A DNA stretch of 64,000 bases from Catalimonadaceae bacterium JC749 (GTDB taxonomy: Bacteria; Bacteroidota; Bacteroidia; Cytophagales; Cyclobacteriaceae), in assembly GCA_021730635.1 (NCBI GenBank), contig JAJNNC010000001.1:310001-374000 (forward strand), read 5' to 3'. Position numbers and translations under genes: made by a program. The notes beneath the pieces are model-generated. The model worked only from the letters and a program-made list of their open reading frames with translations, was not told the origin of the DNA and did not search any database. Shown here piece by piece: positions 1 to 8,999 of this stretch. The stretch's first letter is position 1, and every line of letters begins with the position of its first letter.

Positions 1-365
1 AAGCTTTACAGGCTTTTCTTAATCCAGGACATCAGCAACACTGGATGAAGATGGAGAAACAACGCACCTTGCTGTTGTTTGTCTACGATCTTCAGGAGCG
101 TAAGACCTCACCAGTTTCCCCTGATAGTGAGGTTGAAGCTCAATGTGAGCTGGAAGTAACGCGCATTGTCATCAATGAAAAGGCATTTTATACGATAGGA
201 CTGGAAGCCAGTGGGCCGACAGAAAGATTAAAAGAAATCCTCGATGGCACCATTGAATATGTTCTAAATAAAATTAACTTGAAAGAATGGCACCTTTCGT
301 TACAGCATGCTGAAAGTTATCCTTCCTGGATAGAAAAGAATATAGAGGCATGGAAGCACCATTGA
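1..365 (+). CDS. hypothetical protein, 5' end outside the window
   Basis: The reading frame is open from base 3 through the first ATG at 45 and ends at 363-365, so this is most likely the C-terminal part of a longer gene that starts upstream. The visible part is about 120 residues, charged and soluble, with no signal peptide or membrane segment, and ends in a Trp- and His-rich tail. I do not recognise the family with confidence. The pattern of alternating strands (around LEVTRI and FYTIGLEA) faintly recalls the end of a CYTH-type domain, but this is only a guess. If translation really starts at ATG 45 the product is 106 residues. Confidence 0.5.
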   Translation, partial: ALQAFLNPGHQQHWMKMEKQRTLLLFVYDLQERKTSPVSPDSEVEAQCELEVTRIVINEKAFYTIGLEASGPTERLKEILDGTIEYVLNKINLKEWHLSLQHAESYPSWIEKNIEAWKHH

Positions 366-432
366 ATGAGAATGATAGAATGTTGATCATTAATAGTTAG
401 TAATAGTTTTCATTAGTTGAAATAATAATTTT

Positions 433-1911
433 ATGGAGGCAGAAGCTTCAGATTTGGTACTTTTTTTCGGCAGATTTCATCCGCTCATACTGCATTTACC
501 CATCGGATTTCTGGTCATTGCTTTCACCCTGGAGGTGCTGTCCCGGTTTAAGCAATTCCAGGCCTATAAACCTGCCGTCGGTTTTGTGTTATTCTTGGGC
601 GCTGTTTCTGCCGTAGTGGCAGCAGCCCTGGGTTATATGCTGGCACAGGCCGGTGGCTATAACGAAGATCTGCTGGCCATCCATCAATGGACAGGGATTG
701 GTGTTGCCGTAGCTTCCGTGGCTGCCTTCCTGCTATACCGGCAACAATCGAAGAAACCTTCACTGATCATAGACAGGGCTTACCTGTCGCTTATGTCGGT
801 GATGATGCTCACCCTGACCGTGGCAGGGCATTTTGGTGGCTCTCTGACCCATGGGTCAGATTATTTAACCCAGTATATGCCCAACCCACTCCGCCAATTG
901 GCAGGGCTGCCACCTAAAGAAGAAAAAGTATTTAACAAGATCACCAATCTGCCGGAAGCTGTGGTCTATACGGATATTATCTATCCCATCCTGGATGCCC
1001 GTTGTGTATCCTGCCACAACGAAAGTAAAAGTAAAGGCGACCTGCAAATGCATACTGTGGAAGCTTTGATGAAAGGAGGGGAAGATGGTCCCGTGTTCGT
1101 AGCAGGAGACCCTGAGGAAAGTCACATGATTCAACGCATTCATCTGCCGGAAAATGATGAGGATCATATGCCGCCGGAAGGAAAAAGTCAACTGACAGAC
1201 GAACAAATCAAGTTGCTGAACTGGTGGGTGAAGGAGGGCGCTCCTTTTGACAAAAAAGTGGCAGAAGTGAAGGTAGATGAAGAGATTCAGGCTGTCTTAA
1301 ACACCCTGGTCGACCCCGGTGCCAACATGACGGAGGTGGAAAAACTATTGGCATCTGAAGTAGCACCGGCCAGCGAACAGATTTTGAAAGACCTGCATAG
1401 TGAGGGTGTGCAGGTGATGCCCCTGTCCGCTGAAATCCATTGGTTGCAGGTGAGTGTGCCGCAGAACCAGTCCGGAGACGCTGTCATGAATGACCTCGGT
1501 AAAGTATCCGAGCAGCTCACCTGGCTGGATCTGGGAGGCACTGCCACCACCGATGAAGCACTGGCTGCTGTCAGTAAATTTAAAAACCTGACCCGTCTGC
1601 ACCTGGAAAATACAAAAGTGACAGACGAAGGACTGCAACATTTGAAAGATCTTCCCTATCTGGAGTACCTGAACCTCTATGGTACGCAGGTGAGTGACGA
1701 GGGAATCCAGCAGCTGGCCGGACTGAAAAATTTAAAGAAGCTTTATGTGTGGCAAACGCAGGTAACCCAGGAGGGCGCTGCCCAGCTTCAGGAAGCCTTA
1801 CCCGGCGTGGAAGTCAACCGGGGACTGAGTCCGGAAACAAAAGACACCATGGAAACGGCTGAGGAGGCATCTGATACGAGCGAGAAGGCAAAAGAACTTG
1901 CTGAAAATTAG
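433..1911 (+). CDS. DUF2231 membrane protein with planctomycete-type cytochrome c and leucine-rich repeats
   Basis: A three-part protein of 492 residues. Residues 1-150 form several membrane helices beginning with the HPLILHLPIG motif at 16-25, typical of DUF2231. Residues 191-195 are CVSCH, a covalent haem-binding CxxCH site in a domain like the planctomycete cytochrome c (PSCyt1) family. Residues about 360-450 are leucine-rich repeats of the form NLTRLHLENTKVTDEGL. The cytochrome and repeats would face the periplasm, so a role in electron transfer or sensing at the inner membrane is plausible, but the exact partner is unknown. Such fusions are common in Planctomycetes and Bacteroidota next to DUF1553/DUF1549 genes, which are absent here. 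The gene appears to be transcribed alone. Confidence 0.85.
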   Translation: MEAEASDLVLFFGRFHPLILHLPIGFLVIAFTLEVLSRFKQFQAYKPAVGFVLFLGAVSAVVAAALGYMLAQAGGYNEDLLAIHQWTGIGVAVASVAAFLLYRQQSKKPSLIIDRAYLSLMSVMMLTLTVAGHFGGSLTHGSDYLTQYMPNPLRQLAGLPPKEEKVFNKITNLPEAVVYTDIIYPILDARCVSCHNESKSKGDLQMHTVEALMKGGEDGPVFVAGDPEESHMIQRIHLPENDEDHMPPEGKSQLTDEQIKLLNWWVKEGAPFDKKVAEVKVDEEIQAVLNTLVDPGANMTEVEKLLASEVAPASEQILKDLHSEGVQVMPLSAEIHWLQVSVPQNQSGDAVMNDLGKVSEQLTWLDLGGTATTDEALAAVSKFKNLTRLHLENTKVTDEGLQHLKDLPYLEYLNLYGTQVSDEGIQQLAGLKNLKKLYVWQTQVTQEGAAQLQEALPGVEVNRGLSPETKDTMETAEEASDTSEKAKELAEN

Positions 1912-1981
1912 ACGAGACGCTCACCACCTGTGAAGGGTTATCCCTGTCAGAATGGCCAGGAAGCAATGAGGCATGGTAGAT

Positions 1982-2093
1982 AACGTTCGTGCATGTGCCG
2001 TAGCGGGGTTTAGGAGGACTTAGCAATGAAGCGTAGCGGAATGCTAAGGCTGACCTGCTGCGACTTGTCCCACGTGGCCAAACGAAATTAAGA
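1982..2093. repeat. long imperfect inverted repeat (attC-like fold-back)
   Basis: This gene-free stretch folds back on itself. The inner stem is perfect: CTTAGCA at 2019-2025 pairs with TGCTAAG at 2042-2048 around a 16-base loop. Further out, weaker complementarity continues, for example CATGTG (1992-1997) with CACGTG near 2081, ending in an AACGTT / AAACG pair. GTAGCGG occurs twice, once in the left arm and once in the loop. The layout (long imperfect hairpin just beyond a stop codon and beside a small stand-alone gene unit) resembles an integron attC site, but no integrase is seen and the match to attC core sites is loose. The rest of 1912-2232 holds no gene I can support. Confidence 0.5.
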
Positions 2094-2232
2094 AACAAAA
2101 ACTATAATACAACACTAAACCCCCACTATAGTCGCATGCACAGTGGCGCATTCGACCGTTACTAAGCAGCACCAATGCCAAAGCTACGTGACTTCATCTC
2201 ACACCCTAAGCTTTGGGATTGGTACTCCTTTT

Positions 2233-2949
2233 TTAGCGAATATCTTTCGCGTTATTAAAAGTTGCCAGGCAGCTATCCAGCGGTTGACCTTGTTGATAGA
2301 TGCAGTCGCAGAAAATTTCGCAAGCCGCAGGGTTTTTGCTGGATGCACATTGATTTCTACATTCAGCTTCTTCGTTGCCCGGCACAATCTGATATAAGTA
2401 GAAAGTGCCAATAATGATAAAGGCTAAGACTGCAACGGAACCTCCAAAGAACACAACTCGTAGGCGTTTACCCAAGGGCTTTTTCAGCATAGGAGGATCT
2501 GTTTTGGGCTGCTTCAATGGCAGAATGTGTTTCAAACGGTCATAGTCCCAAATTAATAAGAACAAGCTTGCCAATACCATCATTGTTACAATCCGGGTAC
2601 CGTCAAAGCGGGTAGCATAACTAAGCACACAAATATTGACGATGATGGGAAAGTACATCATTGCACCAAGAAGGGAAGTTCTCGGAATCAGTAATAATAT
2701 AGCTGTTATGATTTGAGCAATTCCAATAAAGGTATAGTAATATCCTGTTAGATGTAAGGCATCGAAGTAATGTCCTAAAGGGTTGTTGGACGGCAGGCCT
2801 GTGAAACGTTCACCCATGATTTTTACGTAGCCCGATGGAATAAAGCTTGCTGCTAAAGCGATGCGGCAAAAAATAGCAAATCGTTTAAACCACTCATCTG
2901 CTTTTGCCTCATAGTATAGTTCTTCCATTCTATTCATATGGTATTTCAA
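2233..2949 (-). CDS. DoxX-like membrane protein with Cys-rich C-terminal tail
   Basis: A 238-residue protein with about four membrane helices in residues 20-145 in the DoxX arrangement, then a loop and a fifth helix near residues 170-190. After that comes a short tail, probably periplasmic, with six cysteines in about 30 residues (CRNQC, AACEIFCDC, SC). DoxX-family proteins are linked to membrane redox and thiol stress, but their biochemistry is poorly defined. The Cys tail is unusual for the family and could form disulfides or bind metal. The gene lies 43 bases downstream of the 111-residue membrane protein on the same strand and probably shares its promoter at 3354-3385. Confidence 0.75.
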   Translation of the reverse strand: MKYHMNRMEELYYEAKADEWFKRFAIFCRIALAASFIPSGYVKIMGERFTGLPSNNPLGHYFDALHLTGYYYTFIGIAQIITAILLLIPRTSLLGAMMYFPIIVNICVLSYATRFDGTRIVTMMVLASLFLLIWDYDRLKHILPLKQPKTDPPMLKKPLGKRLRVVFFGGSVAVLAFIIIGTFYLYQIVPGNEEAECRNQCASSKNPAACEIFCDCIYQQGQPLDSCLATFNNAKDIR

Positions 2950-2992
2950 ATGAAGTAAGACCGATAGCGGAATATTCTGAATCCATTAAAAT

Positions 2993-3328
2993 TCATGCTT
3001 TTTTACTTGGAATTATTTTACTGAGGAGATAATAAAGGACTAATGCTATCGCAGACCAGTAGAATGCGGATGCGAAAAGCAAAATAGGAGGTGGCGGATC
3101 CGGTTCTTTTAATAAAGGCGACAAGGGTCCTATCAAAACAATTTTGATAGGGTAAATAATTGTGGATACTGTGCTCTTCCAAGGTATTGGTGATCCAGTT
3201 CCCGGGAACAACTCCCCGTTACTAGGAAAGAGTCCAACTTCAGACCCCAAAAGTGAATTAAAAATGAATTGAAATCCTAACGCAGAGACGAGGAAGAGAA
3301 TAACGAATTTTGTGCTTGAAATTTTCAT
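2993..3328 (-). CDS. small membrane protein of unknown function
   Basis: A 111-residue protein with an N-terminal membrane or signal segment (residues 8-25), a Gly/Pro-rich middle, a proline run (EPDPPPP) and a second hydrophobic helix near residues 82-104 followed by a Lys-rich end. I do not recognise the family. A strong Bacteroidota-type promoter lies 26 bases upstream, which supports it being a real gene. It is first in a likely two-gene unit with the DoxX-like protein and may be its partner. Confidence 0.6.
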   Translation of the reverse strand: MKISSTKFVILFLVSALGFQFIFNSLLGSEVGLFPSNGELFPGTGSPIPWKSTVSTIIYPIKIVLIGPLSPLLKEPDPPPPILLFASAFYWSAIALVLYYLLSKIIPSKKA

Positions 3329-3353
3329 GTTGTTGATTTTTATACTTTCAATA

Positions 3354-3385
3354 CAAAATTAATTAAAAGTACTTTGTATTTCAAA
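3354..3385 (-). promoter_or_regulatory. Bacteroidota-type promoter for the DoxX unit
   Basis: Read on the minus strand, TTTG (plus 3382-3385) is followed by 20 bases and then TAATTTTG (plus 3354-3361), matching the TTTG / TAnnTTTG primary sigma consensus of Bacteroidota. The start codon at 3326-3328 lies 25 bases further on. Confidence 0.6.
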
Positions 3386-3496
3386 GTAATATAAAAGGAT
3401 ATTCCGGAGTAGTTTGGTTCCGCACTGTCCTATTGGCCTGTTTATAGGCTGTCAGTGATGACTTTGCGCGTTGTCTACGCAGTCGAAACGTAGTTA

Positions 3497-3560
3497 CCCA
3501 CGAAAATTTTGATTTTGAAGGTCTTCAGTTGTTTGTTACTAGTTCACCCTTTGTCGTGGG
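3497..3560. repeat. inverted repeat, CCCACGA / TCGTGGG
   Basis: CCCACGA at 3497-3503 pairs with TCGTGGG at 3554-3560; after one mismatch, AAA pairs with TTT further in. It is the first of several fold-backs in the 668-base gene-free stretch 3329-3996. Short open frames across this stretch look like chance. Confidence 0.5.
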
Positions 3561-3570
3561 CGTGGGATTA

Positions 3571-3627
3571 GCCCTTTTGTTTTGCTTGCCGCTCTTTCCC
3601 GCGCGACACCAAAGCAAGCAAAAGGGC
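3571..3627. repeat. strong hairpin, GCCCTTTTG / CAAAAGGGC
   Basis: A perfect 9-base arm, GCCCTTTTG at 3571-3579, pairs with CAAAAGGGC at 3619-3627, and the inner TTTTGCTTG and CAAAGCAAG stretches extend the pairing with a slip. Since both arms lack a following T-run it does not look like an ordinary terminator. It may be a structured RNA or a recombination-type fold-back. Confidence 0.55.
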
Positions 3628-3714
3628 CAATGTTGGAAGCACCGAATCTGTCCGGCGGCATTGTGCATAACAGCTTATCAAAGAGCGTTGTCTATTTTCT
3701 TCAATGGCTCGTTA

Positions 3715-3846
3715 GCTGGCACATGCTGCGCTACCCCAGTACAGGGCAGCCCGTGTATTACATCATTTATACAGCCTTATTTCCTGCTGAAAGCTGCCCT
3801 ACGTTTTTCCGTGCTTGCTGGGCTTCTATTTGCATTGTCTGCCAGC
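3715..3846. repeat. nested inverted repeats
   Basis: Two nested pairs: GCTGGCA at 3715-3721 with TGCCAGC at 3840-3846, and inside it AGGGCAGC at 3743-3750 with GCTGCCCT at 3793-3800. The whole 132-base element could fold into one long stem. It ends about 150 bases before the oxidoreductase gene at 3997. Together with the hairpins at 3497-3627 it fills most of the gap after the DoxX unit. Confidence 0.5.
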
Positions 3847-3996
3847 CAGGTAATCAGGCGTGTGGCGTTGATACAGCCTTTATTAGGCATACACGCAAAA
3901 AATCTCTAACTTTAATGAATGAATCAAATCTCTGTATAACAATGCGCCCAGTTACTTTGAGGCTGCTCCCGGCCATCCAAAGCACCTCATTCAATT

Positions 3997-4983
3997 ATGA
4001 ACTCAAATAAAATGAAGGCAGTAGTTCGCTCGAAATACGGTCCTCCCGACATTCTAAAGATTGAAACAGTAGAAAAACCAATTCCTAAGGACCATGAAGT
4101 ATTGATAAGAGTATATGCCACCACAGTGAATAGAACCGATTGTGCTATTCTTTGGGGCAAACCCTTTATCATGAAATTCTTTACAGGACTCTTCAAACCA
4201 AATGACCCCATTCCGGGAACAGACTTCGCAGGCCGGATTGAAGCAGTGGGCAAAAATGTTAAGTCCTTCAAAGTTGGAGAGAAGGTATGGGGATTTGATG
4301 ACAATGGCTTAAGCTCTCACGCTCAGTACATGACCCTCTCAGAAAATAAGGCAATGACTACCTTTCCTGATCATATTACTTACGAACAGGCAGCGGCCAG
4401 TCTTGAAGGGGCCCACTACGCCTATAACTTCATCAACAAAGTAAAACTTAAACCCGGACAAAAAGTGCTGGTGAATGGAGCCACGGGTGCTATCGGATCG
4501 GCTTTAGTACAACAGTTAAAATTTTTTGGTGCTTCTGTGACAGCCGTTTGTAACACAAAAAATGTAGCCCTAATCCAATCGCTGGGTGCCGATAGAGTGA
4601 TTGATTATACCCAGGAGGATTTTACTGCCATCGCTGATCAAAAATATCATTATATTTTTGATGCAGTAGGTAAAAGTTCATTTGCCCAATGCAAACGACT
4701 CCTACACCCGGGTGGCGTTTACGCTTCATCAGAATTAGGGGCTATGGCACAAAACCCTGTTTTAGCCCTCATCACCCCGATCCTGGGCAAGAAAAAAGTT
4801 AAGTTTCCTATTCCACTTGATAAGAAGGAAAGCCTGTTGTTTATCAAAAATCTCACAGAAGAAGGGGAATTTAAACCTGTGATCGACAGAAAATATTCAT
4901 TAGAAAAGGTTGTAGAGGCTTACCAGTATGTGGCCAGTGGTCAGAAAACAGGAAATGTGATCCTCACCATGGAAGAAGCATAA
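3997..4983 (+). CDS. NAD(P)-dependent MDR oxidoreductase (quinone reductase-like)
   Basis: A 328-residue medium-chain dehydrogenase/reductase. The N-terminal GroES-like domain includes the IPGTDFAGRIEAVG stretch. A Rossmann fold follows with the nucleotide motif NGATGAIGSALVQQLK near residues 160-175, and the C-terminus ends in the usual KTGNVILTM. The Cys/His/Glu zinc ligands of true alcohol dehydrogenases are not in the expected places, so it is likely a zinc-independent reductase of the quinone oxidoreductase type acting on an unknown carbonyl or enone. A second in-frame ATG at 4012 would give MKAVV, a common start in this family, so either start is possible. The gene stands alone. Confidence 0.85.
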   Translation: MNSNKMKAVVRSKYGPPDILKIETVEKPIPKDHEVLIRVYATTVNRTDCAILWGKPFIMKFFTGLFKPNDPIPGTDFAGRIEAVGKNVKSFKVGEKVWGFDDNGLSSHAQYMTLSENKAMTTFPDHITYEQAAASLEGAHYAYNFINKVKLKPGQKVLVNGATGAIGSALVQQLKFFGASVTAVCNTKNVALIQSLGADRVIDYTQEDFTAIADQKYHYIFDAVGKSSFAQCKRLLHPGGVYASSELGAMAQNPVLALITPILGKKKVKFPIPLDKKESLLFIKNLTEEGEFKPVIDRKYSLEKVVEAYQYVASGQKTGNVILTMEEA

Positions 4984-5154
4984 CAGGCACTGAAAAAGCG
5001 ACATGGGGTAATTGAAGACAAGCACAAAAAATCAGATCCTTATCAGGATTAAATTAAACCTGACAAAAGTTTGCGGTATCACCTCAAAACCGTCATATTA
5101 CACACAAAAGAGCCGTCATTGATCTCTTTAGTATAGAAAACGCTTCTCCCAAAA

Positions 5155-7548
5155 ATGAGGCCAACAGGACCCATATTACTTTTGTTAGGCATTGTCTTGC
5201 TGAGCTGTCATCAGCAGGAAGAAACTACCTTCAATACGCTCACCGAAGATAGCCCTGCCATAGAAGGAAACCCTGAATATTTACCTTCTCCTTATGTCAC
5301 GGCCGGTGATAGAGTGTATATGGTGGGCCATCAAAACGGTGCTTTTCCAGAACTGGGCTGGCATATAACAGGAGAAATGGGAGGCATCTGGAATCATCCT
5401 ATCAAATTGATGGATGGTTTTCATGCTGCGTTGGTATGGAACGAGGAGGCTGAAAGTCTGGACGATGCCCATACTTTTATCAACTATCCCTTTGCTAACC
5501 AACACCTGTTTACCATCGCTCATAAAAATATAGAAGTAGAAAGATGGCAGTTTGTTCCGGATCAAAAAGAAGGCATTGCGGTACAATTCATCATGAGAAA
5601 CACAGGATCAGAACCGCAAAACCTGAAGTTTCAATTTGAGGGATTCTCAGACCTGAGACCTACCTGGTTGGGTGAACGCACCCAAATGATAGACAGCACG
5701 GATGAAGCTTCTTTTGACAGCAAACTTGATGCATGGGTCGTGAAAGATCATTCCAATCCCTGGTTTGTTTATTTTGGGGCCGATGAAAAATCTACAGACC
5801 ACGCTACAGCAAAATCTTCTTATGCCGGGAAGGGCACGGCTGCCTCCCTGGTGTATGATGTGACCATAGCAGGGAATAGCACTTATACCATCAACTTTAC
5901 GATAGCAGGGTCTTACACCTCTCAAAACGATGCACTGGCTACTTATAAAGATATTCAGGACCACCTTTTCGCCTATGTGGAAGCCAAGAAGAGACGATAC
6001 GAACAACTGGCTTTGCAGTCCAAATTAACCATCCCTGATAAGAAAATGGAAGAAGCCTTCGAGTGGTTAAAATATAATTCTGACTGGTTGGTCCGGTCGG
6101 TACCGGAAATAGGCACAGGGATTATGGCGGGTATTCCCGACTATCCCTGGTGGTTTGGTGTCGACAGTGAATACGCCCTGAAAGGATATATGGCCATCGG
6201 GCAGCATGATACCGCTTTAAAGACCATCGCACTGATAGACAGCCTCTCCCATGCGGTTAATGGCAATGGAAGAATCATTCATGAAGTGTCTACCAATGGA
6301 GCGGTATTCAATCAAGGAAATATCAATGAGACACCGCAATTTGCCTCTTTGATTTGGGAAGTGTACCGTTGGACCGGAGATCAGGCATTTCTGAAGAAAT
6401 ACTTTCCTACCATCAAGAAAGGGTTAGAATGGCTGCTGGCTGAAAATGACACCAATCAGAACCTGTTTCCTGAAGGCTTTGGCATGATGGAAATTCATGG
6501 ATTAAATAGTGAAATGATTGATGTGGCCTCTTATTCTCAAAGAGCTTTTGAAGATGCCGCAAAGATAGCGCGTGAACTGGAAGAAGAAACATTGGTAGCG
6601 CACTATGAAGAAACAGCCCGCCAACTGAAAGAGAAAATCAATCAGGCCTTTTGGTCGGAAAAGTTTCAGTCCTATGCAGATTTCATCGGTACGGACCAGC
6701 AAGCCCTCACCCTGATAGAAGATGCCCTGATCAGAGCCGATACCCTCAATAAACCATGGGCTGTGGAGGAATTACAAAAAACAAAGCAAACGATATTGAA
6801 CAGCCCTTCTTCCGAGGACAATCCGTATGTATTATACCACAACTGGGTAGTCAACACACCTATGGAAATGAAAATAGCCGATCCTGATAAAGCCCTGAAG
6901 GCATTGGAAACAGCCGCTCAATTTGTCAATCCCTTTGGGGTATTTGTCACCGGTATAGACCGTGACGAATCGGCAGGCTCCGATGAGGGTTCTTTCAAAG
7001 GCTCCAAGGTATTTTCCTATACGGGGGCTGTAATGACCCTCCCCACTGGTGTACAGATAGTAGCAGAAAATAACTATGGGCGGGAAGACAAAGCCCTAGA
7101 ATACCTTCAAAGAATGACCAGAAGCTTCAGCTATGCCCTGCCCGGTAGTATGTACGAAGTCTCTCCTGACTACGGCATGATGACCCAGGCCTGGAACATC
7201 TACAGTTATGCCGTTCCTATTGTCAATCAGTTTTTTGGTATTAACCCGGATGCCGCTCATAAAAAAGTTACCATCAAGCCTCAGCTGCCAAGTGAATGGG
7301 ATGAGGCCGCCCTGGAAAATGTGATAATGGGTGATGATCATGAGGTGGATCTTTATTATAAAAAAACAGCAACACAGGTCTGGATCAAAGCCGTACAAAC
7401 CAATCCGGATTGGCAGTGTGAAGTTATTTTTCCGAAAGTGAAGAACGCAACGCTTGAAGTAGTTGAAGGAAAGGCACTTCCGGCAGAAGACCAGTGGGTC
7501 ATAAACGCAGAAGATACCACTGTAGAATTCTATATTCAGATAGATTAA
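5155..7548 (+). CDS. six-hairpin glycosidase family lipoprotein
   Basis: A 797-residue lipoprotein: the N-terminus is a short hydrophobic leader ending in LLSC, a lipobox, so it is anchored to a membrane after export. Residues about 40-280 form a beta-rich domain, residues about 300-690 carry the helical six-hairpin (alpha/alpha toroid) pattern with WWFGVDSEYALKG and TPQFASLIWEVYRW, and a beta-sandwich closes the protein. This is the architecture of glycogen-debranching-like and rhamnosidase-like glycosidases. The exact CAZy family and the substrate cannot be read from sequence alone. It has no SusC/SusD partner nearby, so it is not part of a standard polysaccharide utilisation locus. Confidence 0.75.
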   Translation: MRPTGPILLLLGIVLLSCHQQEETTFNTLTEDSPAIEGNPEYLPSPYVTAGDRVYMVGHQNGAFPELGWHITGEMGGIWNHPIKLMDGFHAALVWNEEAESLDDAHTFINYPFANQHLFTIAHKNIEVERWQFVPDQKEGIAVQFIMRNTGSEPQNLKFQFEGFSDLRPTWLGERTQMIDSTDEASFDSKLDAWVVKDHSNPWFVYFGADEKSTDHATAKSSYAGKGTAASLVYDVTIAGNSTYTINFTIAGSYTSQNDALATYKDIQDHLFAYVEAKKRRYEQLALQSKLTIPDKKMEEAFEWLKYNSDWLVRSVPEIGTGIMAGIPDYPWWFGVDSEYALKGYMAIGQHDTALKTIALIDSLSHAVNGNGRIIHEVSTNGAVFNQGNINETPQFASLIWEVYRWTGDQAFLKKYFPTIKKGLEWLLAENDTNQNLFPEGFGMMEIHGLNSEMIDVASYSQRAFEDAAKIARELEEETLVAHYEETARQLKEKINQAFWSEKFQSYADFIGTDQQALTLIEDALIRADTLNKPWAVEELQKTKQTILNSPSSEDNPYVLYHNWVVNTPMEMKIADPDKALKALETAAQFVNPFGVFVTGIDRDESAGSDEGSFKGSKVFSYTGAVMTLPTGVQIVAENNYGREDKALEYLQRMTRSFSYALPGSMYEVSPDYGMMTQAWNIYSYAVPIVNQFFGINPDAAHKKVTIKPQLPSEWDEAALENVIMGDDHEVDLYYKKTATQVWIKAVQTNPDWQCEVIFPKVKNATLEVVEGKALPAEDQWVINAEDTTVEFYIQID

Positions 7549-7615
7549 GCAACAGAAATACCGTATGGGTCACATGTAATTCACCGTATCGTTAGTCAGT
7601 ATAACATGCCATGAA

Positions 7616-8188
7616 ATGATACATTCAGAGGTTATATCGCTAGAAACAGAAAGACTTTTGATCAGGCCATTGTCATTCAAACAGATGCTTTGTTATATAA
7701 AGTTAGACAACTCTCTGGAAAAGCAGTTAGGTCTTAATGCATACCCCAGAAAACTTTCCAATGAACTCAAAGAGGCATTAGAGCAGGTAGTTCTACCCAG
7801 TATCGCTGCCCATCATCACAACTACTTATACAATACTTTATGGACCGTTATTCATAAGGCCAAAAGAGTCATGATTGGAGACTTATGCTTCAAGGGAAGC
7901 CCCAATAAAAAAGGAGAAGTAGAAGTCGGCTATGGAACGTATACTGACTTTCAAAGTAACGGATTTATGACAGAAGCTTTGGGCGCATTAGTCCGATGGG
8001 CCTTTGACCAACCAGGCGTACTTTCTATACTTGCAGAGACAGACAAGTATAATTACCCTTCACACAAAACACTATCCAAAAATGGTTTTTCTAAATATAA
8101 AGAAATTGACAGTATGGTTTGGTGGCGGCTAGACAAAAGCAACCGAGTAGATGAAGTGCATGTTCTGCCTGAAATCTCTCAGCAGTAA
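7616..8188 (+). CDS. GNAT family N-acetyltransferase (RimJ/RimL type)
   Basis: A 190-residue protein starting with the typical LETERLLIRPL stretch of RimJ/RimL-like GNAT enzymes. VEVGYGTYTDFQSNGFMTEA at residues about 102-121 is the acetyl-CoA binding region, in which the usual QxxGxG/A is changed to QSNGFM. The NYPSHKTLSKNGF stretch near residues 144-156 matches the N-S-x-x-x-x-x-K-x-G-F motif. It transfers an acetyl group to an unknown amine, protein N-terminus or small molecule. It is followed after 190 bases by a second, unrelated-looking GNAT gene. Confidence 0.82.
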   Translation: MIHSEVISLETERLLIRPLSFKQMLCYIKLDNSLEKQLGLNAYPRKLSNELKEALEQVVLPSIAAHHHNYLYNTLWTVIHKAKRVMIGDLCFKGSPNKKGEVEVGYGTYTDFQSNGFMTEALGALVRWAFDQPGVLSILAETDKYNYPSHKTLSKNGFSKYKEIDSMVWWRLDKSNRVDEVHVLPEISQQ

Positions 8189-8378
8189 ACAACAGGGTTT
8201 CAAAGTTTGTCACTAGCTTATAGCTAATCAGAATAAAGCGTTGGCTCTTATAAACGGACCCTATCATGAAGCAGATTATTCCTCTGTTCCGGAACCTGGT
8301 TACTAATGTAATTCAGCAATACACTCAGGCATTAGACAGAAAATAATCCACCAATTCGAAACTACTATAAGTCACAGT

Positions 8379-8840
8379 ATGATCAGATCCTATACAAGTA
8401 AAGACAAACAAGCCGTCATGGCTTTACTGAGGCTGAATATACCACAGAATTTTGATGTCTCCGAAGAGAACGACTTTGCCGACTATCTTGACCACCATGT
8501 AGAGGAATATTTTGTCGTAGAAGAAAATGGTAACATTATTGGCGCAGGAGGCATCAATTATTTCATGGATGCCCAGACAGCCCGGATTTCGTGGGATATG
8601 ATTCATCCTGACTTCCAGGGAAAGGGCATTGGCACCCTCCTTACAAAATACAGAATCGATCAAATCAAAAAAAATCCAGGGATACAGGTGGTGGTTGTCA
8701 GGACGACGCAACTGGCCTATCCGTTTTATGAGAAAATAGGGTTTGTATTAGAAAAGACGGAAAAGGATTATTGGGCAAAAGGCTTTGACCTCTATTATAT
8801 GACACTGGCTTTGCACAATACTACTGGCAGTCAAGACTAA
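8379..8840 (+). CDS. GNAT family N-acetyltransferase
   Basis: A 153-residue single-domain GNAT enzyme. The acetyl-CoA motif is HPDFQGKGIGTLLTKYRI at residues about 77-94, with the canonical Q-G-K-G-I-G, and YPFYEKIGFVLEKTEKDYW near 110-130 is the usual C-terminal part. FVVEENGNIIGAGGI is the strand before it. The substrate is not apparent. It sits in a run of short metabolic genes, without overlap to its neighbours. Confidence 0.85.
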   Translation: MIRSYTSKDKQAVMALLRLNIPQNFDVSEENDFADYLDHHVEEYFVVEENGNIIGAGGINYFMDAQTARISWDMIHPDFQGKGIGTLLTKYRIDQIKKNPGIQVVVVRTTQLAYPFYEKIGFVLEKTEKDYWAKGFDLYYMTLALHNTTGSQD

Positions 8841-8999
8841 CAAAATTGATCACTGCCATAAGCTTTTAACCAGGCTGCATCACAATCAGTAATATAAACA
8901 AGCAGATAATAGTATCCATTCAGCAGCCATTCCCCGTAAAATACACATAACCCCAGTGAATCTGATCATTCACATCATCATAAAATCAAACGAACAACA

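Noticed and set aside
3529-4010. two overlapping open frames (126 and 142 codons) before the oxidoreductase gene
   Set aside because: They cross the inverted-repeat cluster, read in different frames with unusual composition and no recognisable domain, so they are more likely by-products of a structured non-coding stretch.
8266-8346. 26-codon frame between the two GNAT genes
   Set aside because: Too short and without any recognisable feature; could be a remnant but cannot be supported.
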